A stretch of DNA of 56,273 nucleotides from Gammaproteobacteria bacterium. Its GTDB lineage: Bacteria; Pseudomonadota; Gammaproteobacteria; DSM-16500. The position numbers and the translations under genes were made by a program. A model generated the notes under the pieces. It was not told where the DNA came from. It worked only from the letters and a program-made list of their open reading frames with translations, and made no database searches. The stretch lies in assembly GCA_013286085.1 (NCBI GenBank), contig JABDGK010000006.1, positions 10,638 through 66,910 of the forward strand, in the 5' to 3' direction. Each line of letters begins with the position of its first letter. Position 1 is the first letter of the stretch. Shown in pieces: positions 34,703 to 44,376 of this stretch.

Positions 34703-36031
34703 TCACATATTTAATTTTTTCTGCGACGCTGGTTGCAATTTTTTTGATAACTCTTGCTTCAATGCTTCAATTGCTCGAGCTTTGTAATTTGCAACCTGTG
34801 CTTCTGGCGTATCACCAAATTCTTGAAAAAACTTTTGTAGCCGTTCTAGACGACGTTTTGCCTCTAACGGATTGACATAAGTGATTTTATATTTCAGGTG
34901 AAATTGAGGAGCTTGTGCAACTGTACTCTTTTGTGATGGCAGTCTTGATAGTGTTAATAAAGCTGTTTTTTCCTCATGTCCTGCTCGTTTAAATAATTCA
35001 CAAGCACTTTTCATTCTTGTGTGTTCATCTTTGCTTAATAGATTCCCGCATTGTTCAGCGTATTGTTCCAGAGTATATTTGGATAATCTGCTGAATTTTG
35101 TATCGTTTCCCATCAACCATTGTTGCAGCGAGTGTTTATTTGCAAGAGCTTGATAATGATATAAATGACAGTTATCAGGAAGATATTGTGGGATAAATAA
35201 TGTAAAAGAATGGGATCCGATCCAGATATAGTCTATGGTTGGGTCATTTAGTAATTTGAGAATAATATTCTCAATTACGTGAATTTCTTCATCGTGTGAG
35301 TTAACAGATGCTGCATTTAAAAAACTAGGTATTCCTAGTTCTTTGTCTCTTAATTCTTCGCGGAAGCAGTATAATATTTTTTCGTTTTTCGATGATCCTT
35401 GTTGTATGGCGTTAAATAGCGATTTTAGTAAATTTTGTTCTTGGGGTGAGGTTGCTATTTCAATGGCTCTGCCATCGCGAAGAAAGCATAGTGATCCTTG
35501 TAATATAATAAGTGCTCGTGGAATAATCCGTATTGATTTTGATGCAATTCCATTTTTTAATTCATCAATAGTTTTAATGTCGGGATACATGGCAATATAA
35601 AATGGATTTTCCCTATCAAGTTCAAATCGTACCAAGATATCAATATTTTTTTTTCGATTGATTGTTAAATCAGTAAGGAGTATCTGGGTAGCACTTTCTG
35701 TTTGTGGGCAAGTAACATACTGCATTTTTGAAAATGCTTCTGCTCCTCCCATTCCTAAAAATAATTCACATATCTGGTTGCTTTGATACCCGCAACTATC
35801 CGGCGGTTCAAGCATCTGACCTGAGTGTTTTTCGACAAGCTTTGCAATGGTTTCTTCAAGTGCATCTGCGGCAAGAAAAATATTATCCATATAGATGAAT
35901 GCAGCTTGGTTTTGTCCAAGTATTTCAGGGCGCGCGCCCGTCATCATAACGCCATAAGTAATAGTCATTTTCATGAATAATTGGTGTAAATCTTCACCTG
36001 AAAAAGTGACTAGTGGCAGATGACTTGCCAT
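34703..36031 (-). CDS. Hypothetical protein, 442 residues
   Basis: Not recognised. It is mixed alpha/beta, without signal peptide or membrane span. Visible patches are AAFIYMDNIFLAADALEETI (about 43-62), INRKKNIDILVRFELDRE and a TIDYIWIGSHSFTLFIPQYL stretch near 275. The last ~80 residues are a Lys-rich helix (EAKRRLERLQKFFQEFG) with a basic tail. GGGGGAGC lies 4 nt before the ATG. It is monocistronic and AT-rich, with its own extended -10 promoter. The isolated position and helical basic tail resemble other orphans in this window; an effector role is a guess. Confidence 0.7.
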   Translation of the reverse strand: MASHLPLVTFSGEDLHQLFMKMTITYGVMMTGARPEILGQNQAAFIYMDNIFLAADALEETIAKLVEKHSGQMLEPPDSCGYQSNQICELFLGMGGAEAFSKMQYVTCPQTESATQILLTDLTINRKKNIDILVRFELDRENPFYIAMYPDIKTIDELKNGIASKSIRIIPRALIILQGSLCFLRDGRAIEIATSPQEQNLLKSLFNAIQQGSSKNEKILYCFREELRDKELGIPSFLNAASVNSHDEEIHVIENIILKLLNDPTIDYIWIGSHSFTLFIPQYLPDNCHLYHYQALANKHSLQQWLMGNDTKFSRLSKYTLEQYAEQCGNLLSKDEHTRMKSACELFKRAGHEEKTALLTLSRLPSQKSTVAQAPQFHLKYKITYVNPLEAKRRLERLQKFFQEFGDTPEAQVANYKARAIEALKQELSKKLQPASQKKLNM

Positions 36032-36072
36032 TGCTCCCCCTCGCGCTTATTAGTTTAATGCTTATGTCCATA

Positions 36073-36081
36073 ATTATAGCA
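36073..36081 (-). promoter_or_regulatory. Extended -10 promoter of the 442-residue orphan
   Basis: TGCTATAAT on the minus strand about 42 bp upstream of the start; no good -35 hexamer. The 224-bp divergent gap 36032-36255 holds nothing else convincing apart from TATACT at 36183-36188, a possible -10 for the rightward gene. Confidence 0.5.
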
Positions 36082-36255
36082 AAAATCAAATAAATTGTGT
36101 GAAACTCATTGAATTTTCTATAAAAAGTCGAGAAAATGACCTAAATAAGCAGTATTTTTTCTGATTTATCGATATGGTATTGTATACTATTTGCCCGAAA
36201 GAGTGTAATGTGTTATCCTTAAAATAATATCGCTCACAAAATAAGAGGTTGCTAT

Positions 36256-36693
36256 ATGCAACGAAGGCTAAGTTTTTTAAATAACGCAGCTGATGCTGAT
36301 CAAGAGTCTTTTTTTGCGACTTATCAAGCTGAGGGTGAGTTAAATAAAATTAAACAAACAGTCCATAAAAAACTTAATCGTTGGCTGAAAGGTGGAAATA
36401 CCACTCAAAAAATATCTTTGCTTAATCAGTTGTTGGCTGAGGATGTTGCCGTAATTTTAAAAACAAAGGAATCAGAAGAGATACCAGCCTATATTCGCGA
36501 CATGTTGCTAAATGCTCATGATGCAATCCCTTCTTTAAAGGCAACAGCTTCACAAGACATGATTATTGCAGCAGTTCGACAAGAAATAATCGACACGATG
36601 AATGCAATGGTAAACAGAAATACGCCAAGTCCCCATAATACTGCTAGTGCTTCAGCTAAGCACAGTGGTGGCTACTCTCCTCGTTTTCCATAA
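36256..36693 (+). CDS. Small hypothetical protein, 145 residues
   Basis: Not recognised. All-helical pattern (NKIKQTVHKKLNRWLKGGNT, LLNQLLAEDVAVILKTKE) with a short Ser/Pro/His-rich tail. AAGAGG lies about 7 nt before the ATG, which supports it being a real gene. It is divergent from the 442-residue orphan and converges on the DUF1338 gene. No signal peptide. Confidence 0.6.
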   Translation: MQRRLSFLNNAADADQESFFATYQAEGELNKIKQTVHKKLNRWLKGGNTTQKISLLNQLLAEDVAVILKTKESEEIPAYIRDMLLNAHDAIPSLKATASQDMIIAAVRQEIIDTMNAMVNRNTPSPHNTASASAKHSGGYSPRFP

Positions 36694-36708
36694 CGCTGAA
36701 ATAACAAA

Positions 36709-36738
36709 AGTGGATACGCTTGCGGAGTTTACCCTGTT
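36709..36738. repeat. Decayed GTAGGGTGGACA-type palindrome
   Basis: AGTGGATACGCTTGCGGAGT and TTACCCTGT align to the 22995 and 34655 copies with several mismatches; a T6 tract follows at about 36743, so it could still work as a terminator. Confidence 0.35.
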
Positions 36739-36779
36739 ACGCTTTTTTAATTTTTTCGTGATAATCAGCACTAAAAAAT

Positions 36780-37580
36780 TCATCGATTACTGACATCCGT
36801 ACTCTCAAAAATTTTATCAGCAGAAGCAGCAATAAAACCCGTATACAGTTCGCCATTCGGTAATGGGTAACGCTTGGCAAATTCGTAATAGCATGATGGG
36901 ATTTGCTTATCGCCTTCAGAAAATTTCACGGTAGTTTCTTCTGCCAAGGTACTGGATTGTTCTAAACACTCTTGACGAGTGCCTTTAATTTCGCCGCCGG
37001 CTGCATTCAATTTAAAGCCATTTTTTTTCAGAAAACTATTAACATCTGCAAGATCAGTAAACGTATGCAATGCATTGACGTTCACTGTAAAATGATTCGC
37101 ACAAAATCCAAATGCATACAGCCACGCGGCATATTCAGATTCCGTTAATAATTTTTTATAAGTGGCGTGACTTAGCTGCCACGAAGTGGCGGAATTGATT
37201 AATTCTTCTGGTGTTAATGTATCAAGCGGGATTTGATCAATGCAGTTTTTCACGCTGGTTTGTAATTCATGGCTGAAATTACCAATTAACAATTCACTGA
37301 TAAATACTTTCGGTGCTGCTGGATCTGAATGTTCGTAATGTTTTGCAAACAGTTTTTTCGCATGAAAATCATAGGTACCTTTTTCTTCATAGCCATATGC
37401 TTCAAAAATGCTACCGAGTTTGTCCACGCCAACACGAGGGTCATTAAATGTGCGTAAAGCAATGTGATCATTTGCCACAGTTTCGCCACGTGCAATAAAC
37501 GTATCATACACTTTTTTGGCATGTGGATTGCGGCGTGTGTAATCATCCCACAGTGTTTTAAATAAATTTTGATAAGACAT
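36780..37580 (-). CDS. DUF1338 protein, likely 2-oxoadipate dioxygenase/decarboxylase (short form)
   Basis: The family's characterised member, HglS of Pseudomonas putida, uses Fe(II) to turn 2-oxoadipate into D-2-hydroxyglutarate in lysine breakdown. This one is 266 residues, shorter than HglS. Likely metal ligands by pattern are H39 (NDHIALRTF), H163 (CANHFTVNV) and E233 (YYEFAKR), with R43 for substrate carboxylate binding. It lies 11 bp downstream of a YdiJ-type D-2-hydroxyglutarate dehydrogenase, the enzyme for the next step, which strongly supports the assignment. Short-form DUF1338 activity is less well established than the long form. Confidence 0.82.
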   Translation of the reverse strand: MSYQNLFKTLWDDYTRRNPHAKKVYDTFIARGETVANDHIALRTFNDPRVGVDKLGSIFEAYGYEEKGTYDFHAKKLFAKHYEHSDPAAPKVFISELLIGNFSHELQTSVKNCIDQIPLDTLTPEELINSATSWQLSHATYKKLLTESEYAAWLYAFGFCANHFTVNVNALHTFTDLADVNSFLKKNGFKLNAAGGEIKGTRQECLEQSSTLAEETTVKFSEGDKQIPSCYYEFAKRYPLPNGELYTGFIAASADKIFESTDVSNR

Positions 37581-37591
37581 ATATTTCCTAA

Positions 37592-40561
37592 TTAATTATT
37601 ATAGAGTTCTAATAATGCTTCCAGCGGGTGCAGTAGTTTTGCTTTAGCAAAACGTTTTGCCTGGCAGCGACACGAGTAACCGGTTGCGAGGATGGTGTTA
37701 GTTGGGTTTTTTGCTAAATGAGCTTTCCAATCCATTGCAAATAATTGTTTTGATAGTTGGATATGTTCTTTTTCATAACCATAAGAGCCTGCCATACCAC
37801 AGCAGCCCGCAGCAAGTGGTTTTAATTCACAGCCAAACGCAGAAAATACAGTTTGCCATTGTTCTTCGGCAGCAACACAAGCCGTTTTTTCGGTGCAATG
37901 GCTTAATAAATAATAAATAGAACGAGATTGTATTGTTGGCAAATTCAATTTTTGCAAATTATTGACTAACCATTCTTGTGGTAAATGGACTGTCGCAATT
38001 TGTTTGCCTATTGCTTTGGGATATTCATCTCGATAGGTTAATGTGATGCTAGGATCAATGCCCAGTAAAGGGATTTCTAGCGCTTCTAATTGTTGTAAAT
38101 AAGCCGCATTTTTATGCGCGAGTGCGTTAAATTTTTCAAGAAAACCTTTGATGTGTAACGGCTTGCCATTGGGAAAAAAAGGCGCGATATAAACAGTTAT
38201 TCCAACGGCTTGAAAGAAGTCAACCATATTGAGTAATACAGACGTATCGTAAAAACTCGTAAATGCATCTTGCAATAGAATAATGCTAGTGTTTTTTTCA
38301 TCCGCAGATAGTGCATGTAATTTCTTGATATTAAAGGATGATATGTCACGTTTACGTAAGCCGCCACGAAGAGATATAGTGCTCAGTTGTGGTGTGCCGA
38401 TTAAATGCGTGGTTGCCTGAACGATATCGCGCGCTAAAAAGTTATTTAATAAAATATTGCTAACGCGTGGAAATTTGGCAAGTACGGGTGTCACCGATTC
38501 TAGACTGCTGATAGCATAGTCGCGCAAGGGGCGTAAATAACGTTGATAGTAATGCGCTAAAAATGTCGCTTTAAATTCGGGTACATCGACTTTCAGTGGA
38601 CATTGCGTCGCACACGCTTTACACGATAAACAGCCGGCCATAGCGTTATAAACTTCGTGGGAAAAATCCGCTTGTTGAGAAATGGTATTCAGAAAGCGCC
38701 GTATCAGGCTGGTTTTTTTAGGTGTTTTTTCTAAGGTGAAATGCTGTTTGGCAAGTTGACGCAACCATTCTCGAATAACGGTCGCGCGTCCTTTCGGCGA
38801 ATGAATACGGTCACGCGTGACTTTGAAAGAGGGGCAGATAACGTCTTGTGATGCATCATTGAAACAAGCACCATTACCATTACATGACATGGCGGTCGCG
38901 TATGCTTGCTGTATTTCTGCAGGAATTTCTTTATCAAAATGGCCGCGCAATGGTCCTTGCAATTTTACAATGTCATCCTGGCAATGTAATGGCGTGACAA
39001 TTTTACCCGGATTCATTTGATTGAAAGGATCAAATAGCGTTTTTATTTCACGCAATGCTAAATGTAATTCGTCGCCAAAAAAACGTGCTGTGTATTCACA
39101 GCGATAACCTTTGCCGTGCTCTCCCCACATGACGCCATGGTATTTCTCTAAGAGCGCGACGACTTTATCCGATAATTCACGTATGAGATTTTCATCGGCG
39201 CTGTTTTGCATATCTAATGCAGGTCGAATATGGATGCAGCCAGAATCGATATGGCCATACATGCCATAAATTAACTGATAGCTATCGAGTAATGCCGTAA
39301 ACTCTGCAATGTAATCGGCTAATCGCTCGGGCGGCACGGCGGTATCTTCAATAAAAGGAATAGGGCGGCGTTTATCAACGATTGCTTTGCTAATTAAGCC
39401 CACGGATTTTTTACGCAATTCCCACAGTAATTTGCTTTCTTGCGTGTTTTTCGCTAGATAAAAGCCGATAGCGTAATGTGGTTTACCCCTGTTTGCCTGT
39501 ATGTTATCACACAGCGTCGCTACCATTTTATGTAAATCATTCTCATCATCACTGACAAATTCTACAACATTAATGGCTTGTGGAATAATACCATCGTTGT
39601 CAAGCATGTTTTTTAGATGATGATACATACTGTCTTGACGCGCGAGTGATAATAGCTTGTTGTCGATAGTTTCGATAACTAATGGTGTGCTAGTTTGTAA
39701 TTCAGGTGCGCGTAACGCATCATTAAAACTCGCGTATTTAATGAGAATAACGTTTTTAAATTTAGGTAGCGGCATGATTTTTAATTTGCATTCACCGACG
39801 ACACCCAGTGTGCCTTCCGCACCCGAAAAAATATAATTTAAATTAACAGGATCTTGATTAGCCTTTGCTAAGTTATAGCCAGTTAAGGTGCGTGGTGCAT
39901 CAGTGAATTTTTCTTGAATTTGTGCTGTATTACGTTGTAATACATCCGCAACAGCGGTAGCAAGTGCTTGTTCGGGTGCTGCTGTTTCTAACAGCGTGCC
40001 GTTACTCAGTACGCAGGTTAAATTAATCACGTGATCACTGGTGCGGCCTAGTAAACGCGAACCATTGCCGCATGCATCCGTGTTAATCATGCCGCCTAAG
40101 GTGGCGCGACTGCTGGTTGACACTTGGGGTGCGAAATAAAATCCATGCGGTTGTAAGTACGTATTCAGTTGATCGAGAACAACACCGGGCTGTACTCGCA
40201 CCCAGTGTTCCTCAAGATTGAGTTCGAGAATTTCGCACATGTATTTGGAGCAATCAATAATGATACCAGCCGACAGTGATTGGCCATTGGTAGCTGTGCC
40301 GCCGCCGCGTGGTGAGAATTTAATATGCGCGCGGAATTTTTCATCTTGTGCTAATAAAAGTGCAATCACAATGTCTTGTATTTTGCGAGGGGTTAACACG
40401 GCTTGTGGAATGACTTGATAGATACTGTTGTCGGTCGCAACGGCTAAGCGCGCTGCATAATCCGTACGAATGTCGCCCGAAAATGCGGTTGTCCGTAGAT
40501 TTTTTAAATAAATAGCATAATTATTGTCGAGTGTGGCATTGGGGATGATTTGTGGCAGCAT
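37592..40561 (-). CDS. ydiJ: YdiJ-type FAD/Fe-S oxidoreductase, likely D-2-hydroxyglutarate dehydrogenase
   Basis: 989 residues: an N-terminal FAD-binding PCMH domain (FSPRGGGTATNGQSL near 84; STSSRATLGGMINTDACGNG near 150) is followed by an FAD-oxidase C domain with IHIRPALDM and EHGKGYR. The Fe-S region has CNGNGACFN...CPS near 555 and CLSCKACATQCPLK near 645. A C-terminal CCG-type domain ends with AGCCGMAGSYG and TGYSCRCQAK. YdiJ oxidises D-2-hydroxyglutarate to 2-oxoglutarate, passing electrons to the respiratory chain. It forms a two-gene unit with the DUF1338 gene. The length and domain order match E. coli YdiJ (about 1,018 residues). Confidence 0.93.
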   Translation of the reverse strand: MLPQIIPNATLDNNYAIYLKNLRTTAFSGDIRTDYAARLAVATDNSIYQVIPQAVLTPRKIQDIVIALLLAQDEKFRAHIKFSPRGGGTATNGQSLSAGIIIDCSKYMCEILELNLEEHWVRVQPGVVLDQLNTYLQPHGFYFAPQVSTSSRATLGGMINTDACGNGSRLLGRTSDHVINLTCVLSNGTLLETAAPEQALATAVADVLQRNTAQIQEKFTDAPRTLTGYNLAKANQDPVNLNYIFSGAEGTLGVVGECKLKIMPLPKFKNVILIKYASFNDALRAPELQTSTPLVIETIDNKLLSLARQDSMYHHLKNMLDNDGIIPQAINVVEFVSDDENDLHKMVATLCDNIQANRGKPHYAIGFYLAKNTQESKLLWELRKKSVGLISKAIVDKRRPIPFIEDTAVPPERLADYIAEFTALLDSYQLIYGMYGHIDSGCIHIRPALDMQNSADENLIRELSDKVVALLEKYHGVMWGEHGKGYRCEYTARFFGDELHLALREIKTLFDPFNQMNPGKIVTPLHCQDDIVKLQGPLRGHFDKEIPAEIQQAYATAMSCNGNGACFNDASQDVICPSFKVTRDRIHSPKGRATVIREWLRQLAKQHFTLEKTPKKTSLIRRFLNTISQQADFSHEVYNAMAGCLSCKACATQCPLKVDVPEFKATFLAHYYQRYLRPLRDYAISSLESVTPVLAKFPRVSNILLNNFLARDIVQATTHLIGTPQLSTISLRGGLRKRDISSFNIKKLHALSADEKNTSIILLQDAFTSFYDTSVLLNMVDFFQAVGITVYIAPFFPNGKPLHIKGFLEKFNALAHKNAAYLQQLEALEIPLLGIDPSITLTYRDEYPKAIGKQIATVHLPQEWLVNNLQKLNLPTIQSRSIYYLLSHCTEKTACVAAEEQWQTVFSAFGCELKPLAAGCCGMAGSYGYEKEHIQLSKQLFAMDWKAHLAKNPTNTILATGYSCRCQAKRFAKAKLLHPLEALLELYNN

Positions 40562-40573
40562 ACTCGCCTCAGT

Positions 40574-41539
40574 CTAGCGCAGTCTCACAAAGTCCATGGT
40601 AGGTTTGTTGTCAGAGTCGCTATCATAGGAATGACTTGCAATATGATTTTGAATGTTTCTATGCAAATCAGTCAGTTCATTTTTCATCAATTGTATTTTT
40701 GTAGCCGTAGTTGATAACGGCTGTTCGGTTATTCTAAATAAATTAACATCATCATCGTGAAATGACGGTATCGCGTCTAATACTCTGTGTAGCGCATAAC
40801 TAGTACGACGCATTTGTTCGGCACATTCAAAACTCCATTCATTTGCGATCTGAATATCCGCAGCATTAGCTTCATCCTGTCTAATGCGTTTGTTGAGATT
40901 CTTTATGCGTCCAGAGCGGTAGTGGATGTATTTTTCGAAGTGATCAACAATATTAGCGATAGTGTTTTCTACATAGTGTTGATCTGTCATTTTATTAAAA
41001 TCAGGCGTTGGTGATGTATTGTTGTATTGGGCAAGAGCTGGAAAGCAGATAGTATTTGTTTGCTTTGAAAATGTGTGAAGCTCTTTCAGGTTGTCAAAGT
41101 CAGCACCCCTTTGGTTAAAAAAATCCGCGCATTCGTCGAGTGATTGAAATGCAAGTTGATCAGGGCTTTCGACTACGTCTAAGAAATCATCTTCAGATAA
41201 GTCTGAATCTTCGCGCGGCGAAGCTGGCGGCGACCACGCAGAATCGCTGTCATTATCACGTACGACAGCAGGGGAATGGGGTTGTATGGATTCTTCTTTA
41301 CTTTCGGATATATTTTCATTCACATCCGATTCTGTAATAGCGGCAAGTGGTGTCACTGTGATTTGTGCGCGGCGTTTTTTTAGATCTTCTTGCAGTAGCG
41401 CATACCAGTTATTGTGTTGCACAGAACGGGGCGGCACTACTACCCAGCTGTTGGAAGCGACTTGAGCTTTATCTTTTTGTTCAGATGGCGATGCTATTGG
41501 TGTGGTAAGGCCAAAGAATTCACCGATGCTTCTGAACAT
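40574..41539 (-). CDS. Hypothetical protein, about 321 residues, acidic linker
   Basis: Not recognised. ATG 41539 (MFRSIGEFFGL) is chosen over an ATG at 41632 because CGGAG lies 8 nt before it, while the upper one has no site. The first ~140 residues are Ser/Asp/Glu-rich and probably disordered (DNDSDSAWSPPASPREDSD). The rest is helical (NKRIRQDEANAADIQIANEW). It sits between lysine-catabolism genes, 12 bp before ydiJ, so it may be co-transcribed with ydiJ. Its N-terminus resembles that of the upstream orphan (MF...GL, then a VV/VH-PP motif). Effector-like, without proof. Confidence 0.65.
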   Translation of the reverse strand: MFRSIGEFFGLTTPIASPSEQKDKAQVASNSWVVVPPRSVQHNNWYALLQEDLKKRRAQITVTPLAAITESDVNENISESKEESIQPHSPAVVRDNDSDSAWSPPASPREDSDLSEDDFLDVVESPDQLAFQSLDECADFFNQRGADFDNLKELHTFSKQTNTICFPALAQYNNTSPTPDFNKMTDQHYVENTIANIVDHFEKYIHYRSGRIKNLNKRIRQDEANAADIQIANEWSFECAEQMRRTSYALHRVLDAIPSFHDDDVNLFRITEQPLSTTATKIQLMKNELTDLHRNIQNHIASHSYDSDSDNKPTMDFVRLR

Positions 41540-41616
41540 GTAGGGTGCTCCGACAATAAAAATATGTATTTGCCAAGCTATCAGAAGAAACGAAGCGAGT
41601 AAAGAGAAGTGTCTAT

Positions 41617-41643
41617 CTCTTGCCCAATACAACTAGGCAAGAG
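41617..41643. other. Hairpin between two orphan genes
   Basis: CTCTTGCC (41617-41624, minus-sense end) pairs with GGCAAGAG (41636-41643) over 8 bp with an 11-nt loop. No T tract follows on the minus strand, so it is a weak terminator or attenuator at best. Confidence 0.35.
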
Positions 41644-41667
41644 CGGACTTTATATTGCGTGTGGTTT

Positions 41668-42654
41668 TTACATCGTAGGCCGTAGATTTGACCCTTGCTG
41701 AGCTGGTGACTCTTGAGTTTTTAAGTATTGTGCTGCCTTAAAGCCGGAACCTGCAAGATGAGCTTGACGGATGTTATTTGCCAGGATGAAGGTTTTTAGT
41801 ATTGTCTGAAGATTATATCCTTGATGCTGTAGTTGTTGTCTTGGTGGCCATGGCTGGCCTCGCATGCCAAGGTGTTCAAGCCGTTGCGAAAGTGGCGGCA
41901 AAAATCGATGTCCGCGCATACCCAGCAGTGCAAATCGGCAACCTAATGAAAAATCGTAGGCTGGTGTGAAGGGTAAACCCGTGGTTGGCGGTGTTACTTT
42001 AGGGCTGGGGGCGGGCTTTTGTTCTGGTAATGAGGCTGCGGGTGTTGCTTTTGGGAGAGGCTCAGCATGAATACTCGTCCATTTAGCTTTGCGTTCTTCT
42101 GTTGTTGGTGTGGTGGCTTGAGCGGCTTTTGACGCTGCTTTTTCTTGTAACTTAGCATGCGCTTTTTGGAGTTGGTCCTGATGGGTTTTGCGTAATAACT
42201 CTGTATGCACAGATGCCCATTTTGTTTTGTGGTCTTTCGCAACGATTTGTTGCTCGGTAGCTTCCTTGACTGATTTTTTGCTTGCTTCTAGCAGCGCTTT
42301 GGCTTTTTCTGATGGTCCAACAGTTAAAGCTTGTGCTAGTTCAGCGGCCCTTTTTTTGAATTCATCTGATGGAGTGACTTGAATCGGTAGTGTCACTAGT
42401 TCAGGTTCATTTCTTTCAGTAAATTTTTGCACAAGGGCAGAAATTTTTGTAGAAGTGCCAGATGTTGGAGGTGAGATGTGTATAAATGCAGACTCATCTT
42501 GCTGCTTTGCTGTTGTAAATGGCTGCGCTAGGGCTGTCACTTTTTCTGAAGCTGGCGCAGCAACATGCACATAATTTCCCGGAATTCCTTCGTTGTTATC
42601 TGTTTTAGCTGGGGTTTCTGCAGGTGCGAGTCCCAATAGTCTCATTAGAAACAT
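41668..42654 (-). CDS. Hypothetical protein, about 328 residues, Ala/Lys/Pro-rich
   Basis: Not recognised. ATG 42654 (MFLMRLLGLAPAE) is preferred to a GTG at 42663 because GGGAG lies 8 nt before it. The body is Ala/Lys-rich helix with twice-repeated segments: NYVHVAAP and AFIHISPP, then KTKWASVHTELLRKTH and KAKWTSIHAEPLPKAT (an imperfect 20-residue repeat). The C-terminus is Gln/Arg-rich with LLGMRGHRFLPP and EHLGMRGQPWPP also repeated. Built of short duplications and without a signal peptide; it could be a host-directed protein. Same strand as the ALDH7 gene, separated by a palindromic repeat. Confidence 0.65.
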   Translation of the reverse strand: MFLMRLLGLAPAETPAKTDNNEGIPGNYVHVAAPASEKVTALAQPFTTAKQQDESAFIHISPPTSGTSTKISALVQKFTERNEPELVTLPIQVTPSDEFKKRAAELAQALTVGPSEKAKALLEASKKSVKEATEQQIVAKDHKTKWASVHTELLRKTHQDQLQKAHAKLQEKAASKAAQATTPTTEERKAKWTSIHAEPLPKATPAASLPEQKPAPSPKVTPPTTGLPFTPAYDFSLGCRFALLGMRGHRFLPPLSQRLEHLGMRGQPWPPRQQLQHQGYNLQTILKTFILANNIRQAHLAGSGFKAAQYLKTQESPAQQGSNLRPTM

Positions 42655-42731
42655 GCCAAACACTCCCGTGTAAAAATTTTAGTAGTTCGACACGCTATCA
42701 AAATGTAGCGGTGGAGTAAAGAGGGATAGTA

Positions 42732-42845
42732 CTCCCTTCTCCCGCAAGCGGGAGAAGGGTTGGGGATGAGGGTTTATTGTCTCGCACGCTTTTAATAAGA
42801 AATGTGGTAAACAAAAGACCCTCTCCCACACGTGGGAGAGGGGAG
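42732..42845. repeat. Paired palindromes (CTCCCTTCTCCC family)
   Basis: CTTCTCCCGCAAGCGGGAGAAG (42734 on) and CTCTCCCACACGTGGGAGAG (42821 on) in opposed orientation, ending one base before the stop of the ALDH7 gene. Probably terminates that operon. Confidence 0.88.
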
Positions 42846-42846
42846 A

Positions 42847-44367
42847 TTATCCAATCTCAAATTTAATTCCTTGCGCTAACGGTAACTCTTTGCTCCAGTT
42901 GATGGTATTGGTTTGCCGACGCATATACGCTTTCCAGGAATCGGATCCTGCTTCACGTCCGCCGCCTGTGTCTTTTTCGCCACCAAAGGCACCACCAATT
43001 TCTGCGCCCGATGTGCCGATGTTGACATTGGCAATACCACAATCACTACCACGTGCGGATAGAAATATTTCCGCATTTTGTAAGTTGTTGGTAAAGATGG
43101 ATGATGATAAACCATGACGCACATTGTTTTGCATCGCAATCGCTTCATCTAATGTTTTATATTTCATGACGTATAAAATCGGTCCAAACGTTTCGCGCTG
43201 TACGGCATCCCAATGATTTTCTGCTTCGGCTAAAGTGGGCTCCACAAAAAATCCTTTTTGTTTGATCGCATTGCCACCCGCAAGTATTTTTCCGCCGGCT
43301 TTCTTCACATCAGCAATCGTTGTTTCAAAGTTTTTTACCGCACCCGCATCAATCAATGGACCCATGAGATTTTTTTCATTGAGGGGGTCGCCAATCGTTA
43401 CTTTTTTATAAGCATTGATGAGTGTGGGAATGAGTTTGTCATAAATTTTTTCGTGCACGATTAACCGACGTGTGGTTGTGCAGCGTTGCCCTGCTGTGCC
43501 GACTGCGCCAAACACAATGGCAGGTACGGCTAAGCGCAAGTCGGCTGACTCATCAACGATAATGGCATTATTACCGCTTAATTCTAGCAGTGATTTGCTA
43601 AGACGACGAGCAACTGCTTCTTGCACATGACGACCGACGGCTGTTGAGCCAGTGAATGATATGAGTGGTATACGTGTGTCGTCCACAAATTTTTTCACCA
43701 TCTCGTTATCATCGGTAATGAATAAGGAAAAAATTCCCTCTAAACCATTGCGTTCCATGACAGTGTTGCAAATGTGTTGCACGGCAATCGCGCATAACGG
43801 TGTTTTCGGCGAAGGTTTCCAGACAACAGTGTTACCGGCAATCGCCGCCACAAATGCATTCCATGCCCAAACCGCAACCGGGAAATTAAATGCAGAAATC
43901 ACACCCACGACACCGAGCGGATGCCATTGCTCATACATGCGGTGTTCAGGACGTTCTGAGTGCATCGTGCTGCCATACAACATGCGGGATTGACCGACAG
44001 CGAGATCTGCCATATCAATCATCTCTTGCACTTCACCGTTGCCTTCTTGTTTGGATTTACCCATTTCAAGTGAGACGAGACTGCCAAGATTTTCTTTCTG
44101 AGTGCGCAGTGCATCACCGAGTTGACGAATAATATCACCACGTTTGGGTGCCGGTAAATTTCGCCAGGTGAGAAAGGCTTTTTGCGCTGTTTGGATGACT
44201 TTTTCATAGTCTGTTTCTTCACAACGATACGCTGAACCAATTATGCTTTCATCGGTGGGATTGATAGATTGAATTTCACCATTTTTTTGTGTGGCTGACC
44301 ACCAGGCCGAGCCTGTGCTGGCACCAGCATTGTTTGTGCCAAGGTTGAGTTTTTTTAACAGATCCAT
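42847..44367 (-). CDS. amaB: ALDH7-family dehydrogenase, likely L-2-aminoadipate-6-semialdehyde/P6C dehydrogenase
   Basis: 506 residues; oxidises 2-aminoadipate semialdehyde (in equilibrium with piperideine-6-carboxylate) to 2-aminoadipate with NAD(P). Recognised as antiquitin type by [13 protein letters not shown], the catalytic Glu in [11 protein letters not shown], the Cys in [12 protein letters not shown], and the C-terminal [16 protein letters not shown] followed by TNTINWS. That tail is specific to the family. It lies 9 bp downstream of a saccharopine dehydrogenase-like gene, which would supply its substrate. The gene symbol follows Pseudomonas usage and is given by family. Confidence 0.92.
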   Translation of the reverse strand: MDLLKKLNLGTNNAGASTGSAWWSATQKNGEIQSINPTDESIIGSAYRCEETDYEKVIQTAQKAFLTWRNLPAPKRGDIIRQLGDALRTQKENLGSLVSLEMGKSKQEGNGEVQEMIDMADLAVGQSRMLYGSTMHSERPEHRMYEQWHPLGVVGVISAFNFPVAVWAWNAFVAAIAGNTVVWKPSPKTPLCAIAVQHICNTVMERNGLEGIFSLFITDDNEMVKKFVDDTRIPLISFTGSTAVGRHVQEAVARRLSKSLLELSGNNAIIVDESADLRLAVPAIVFGAVGTAGQRCTTTRRLIVHEKIYDKLIPTLINAYKKVTIGDPLNEKNLMGPLIDAGAVKNFETTIADVKKAGGKILAGGNAIKQKGFFVEPTLAEAENHWDAVQRETFGPILYVMKYKTLDEAIAMQNNVRHGLSSSIFTNNLQNAEIFLSARGSDCGIANVNIGTSGAEIGGAFGGEKDTGGGREAGSDSWKAYMRRQTNTINWSKELPLAQGIKFEIG

Positions 44368-44376
44368 GTTTCTTCC

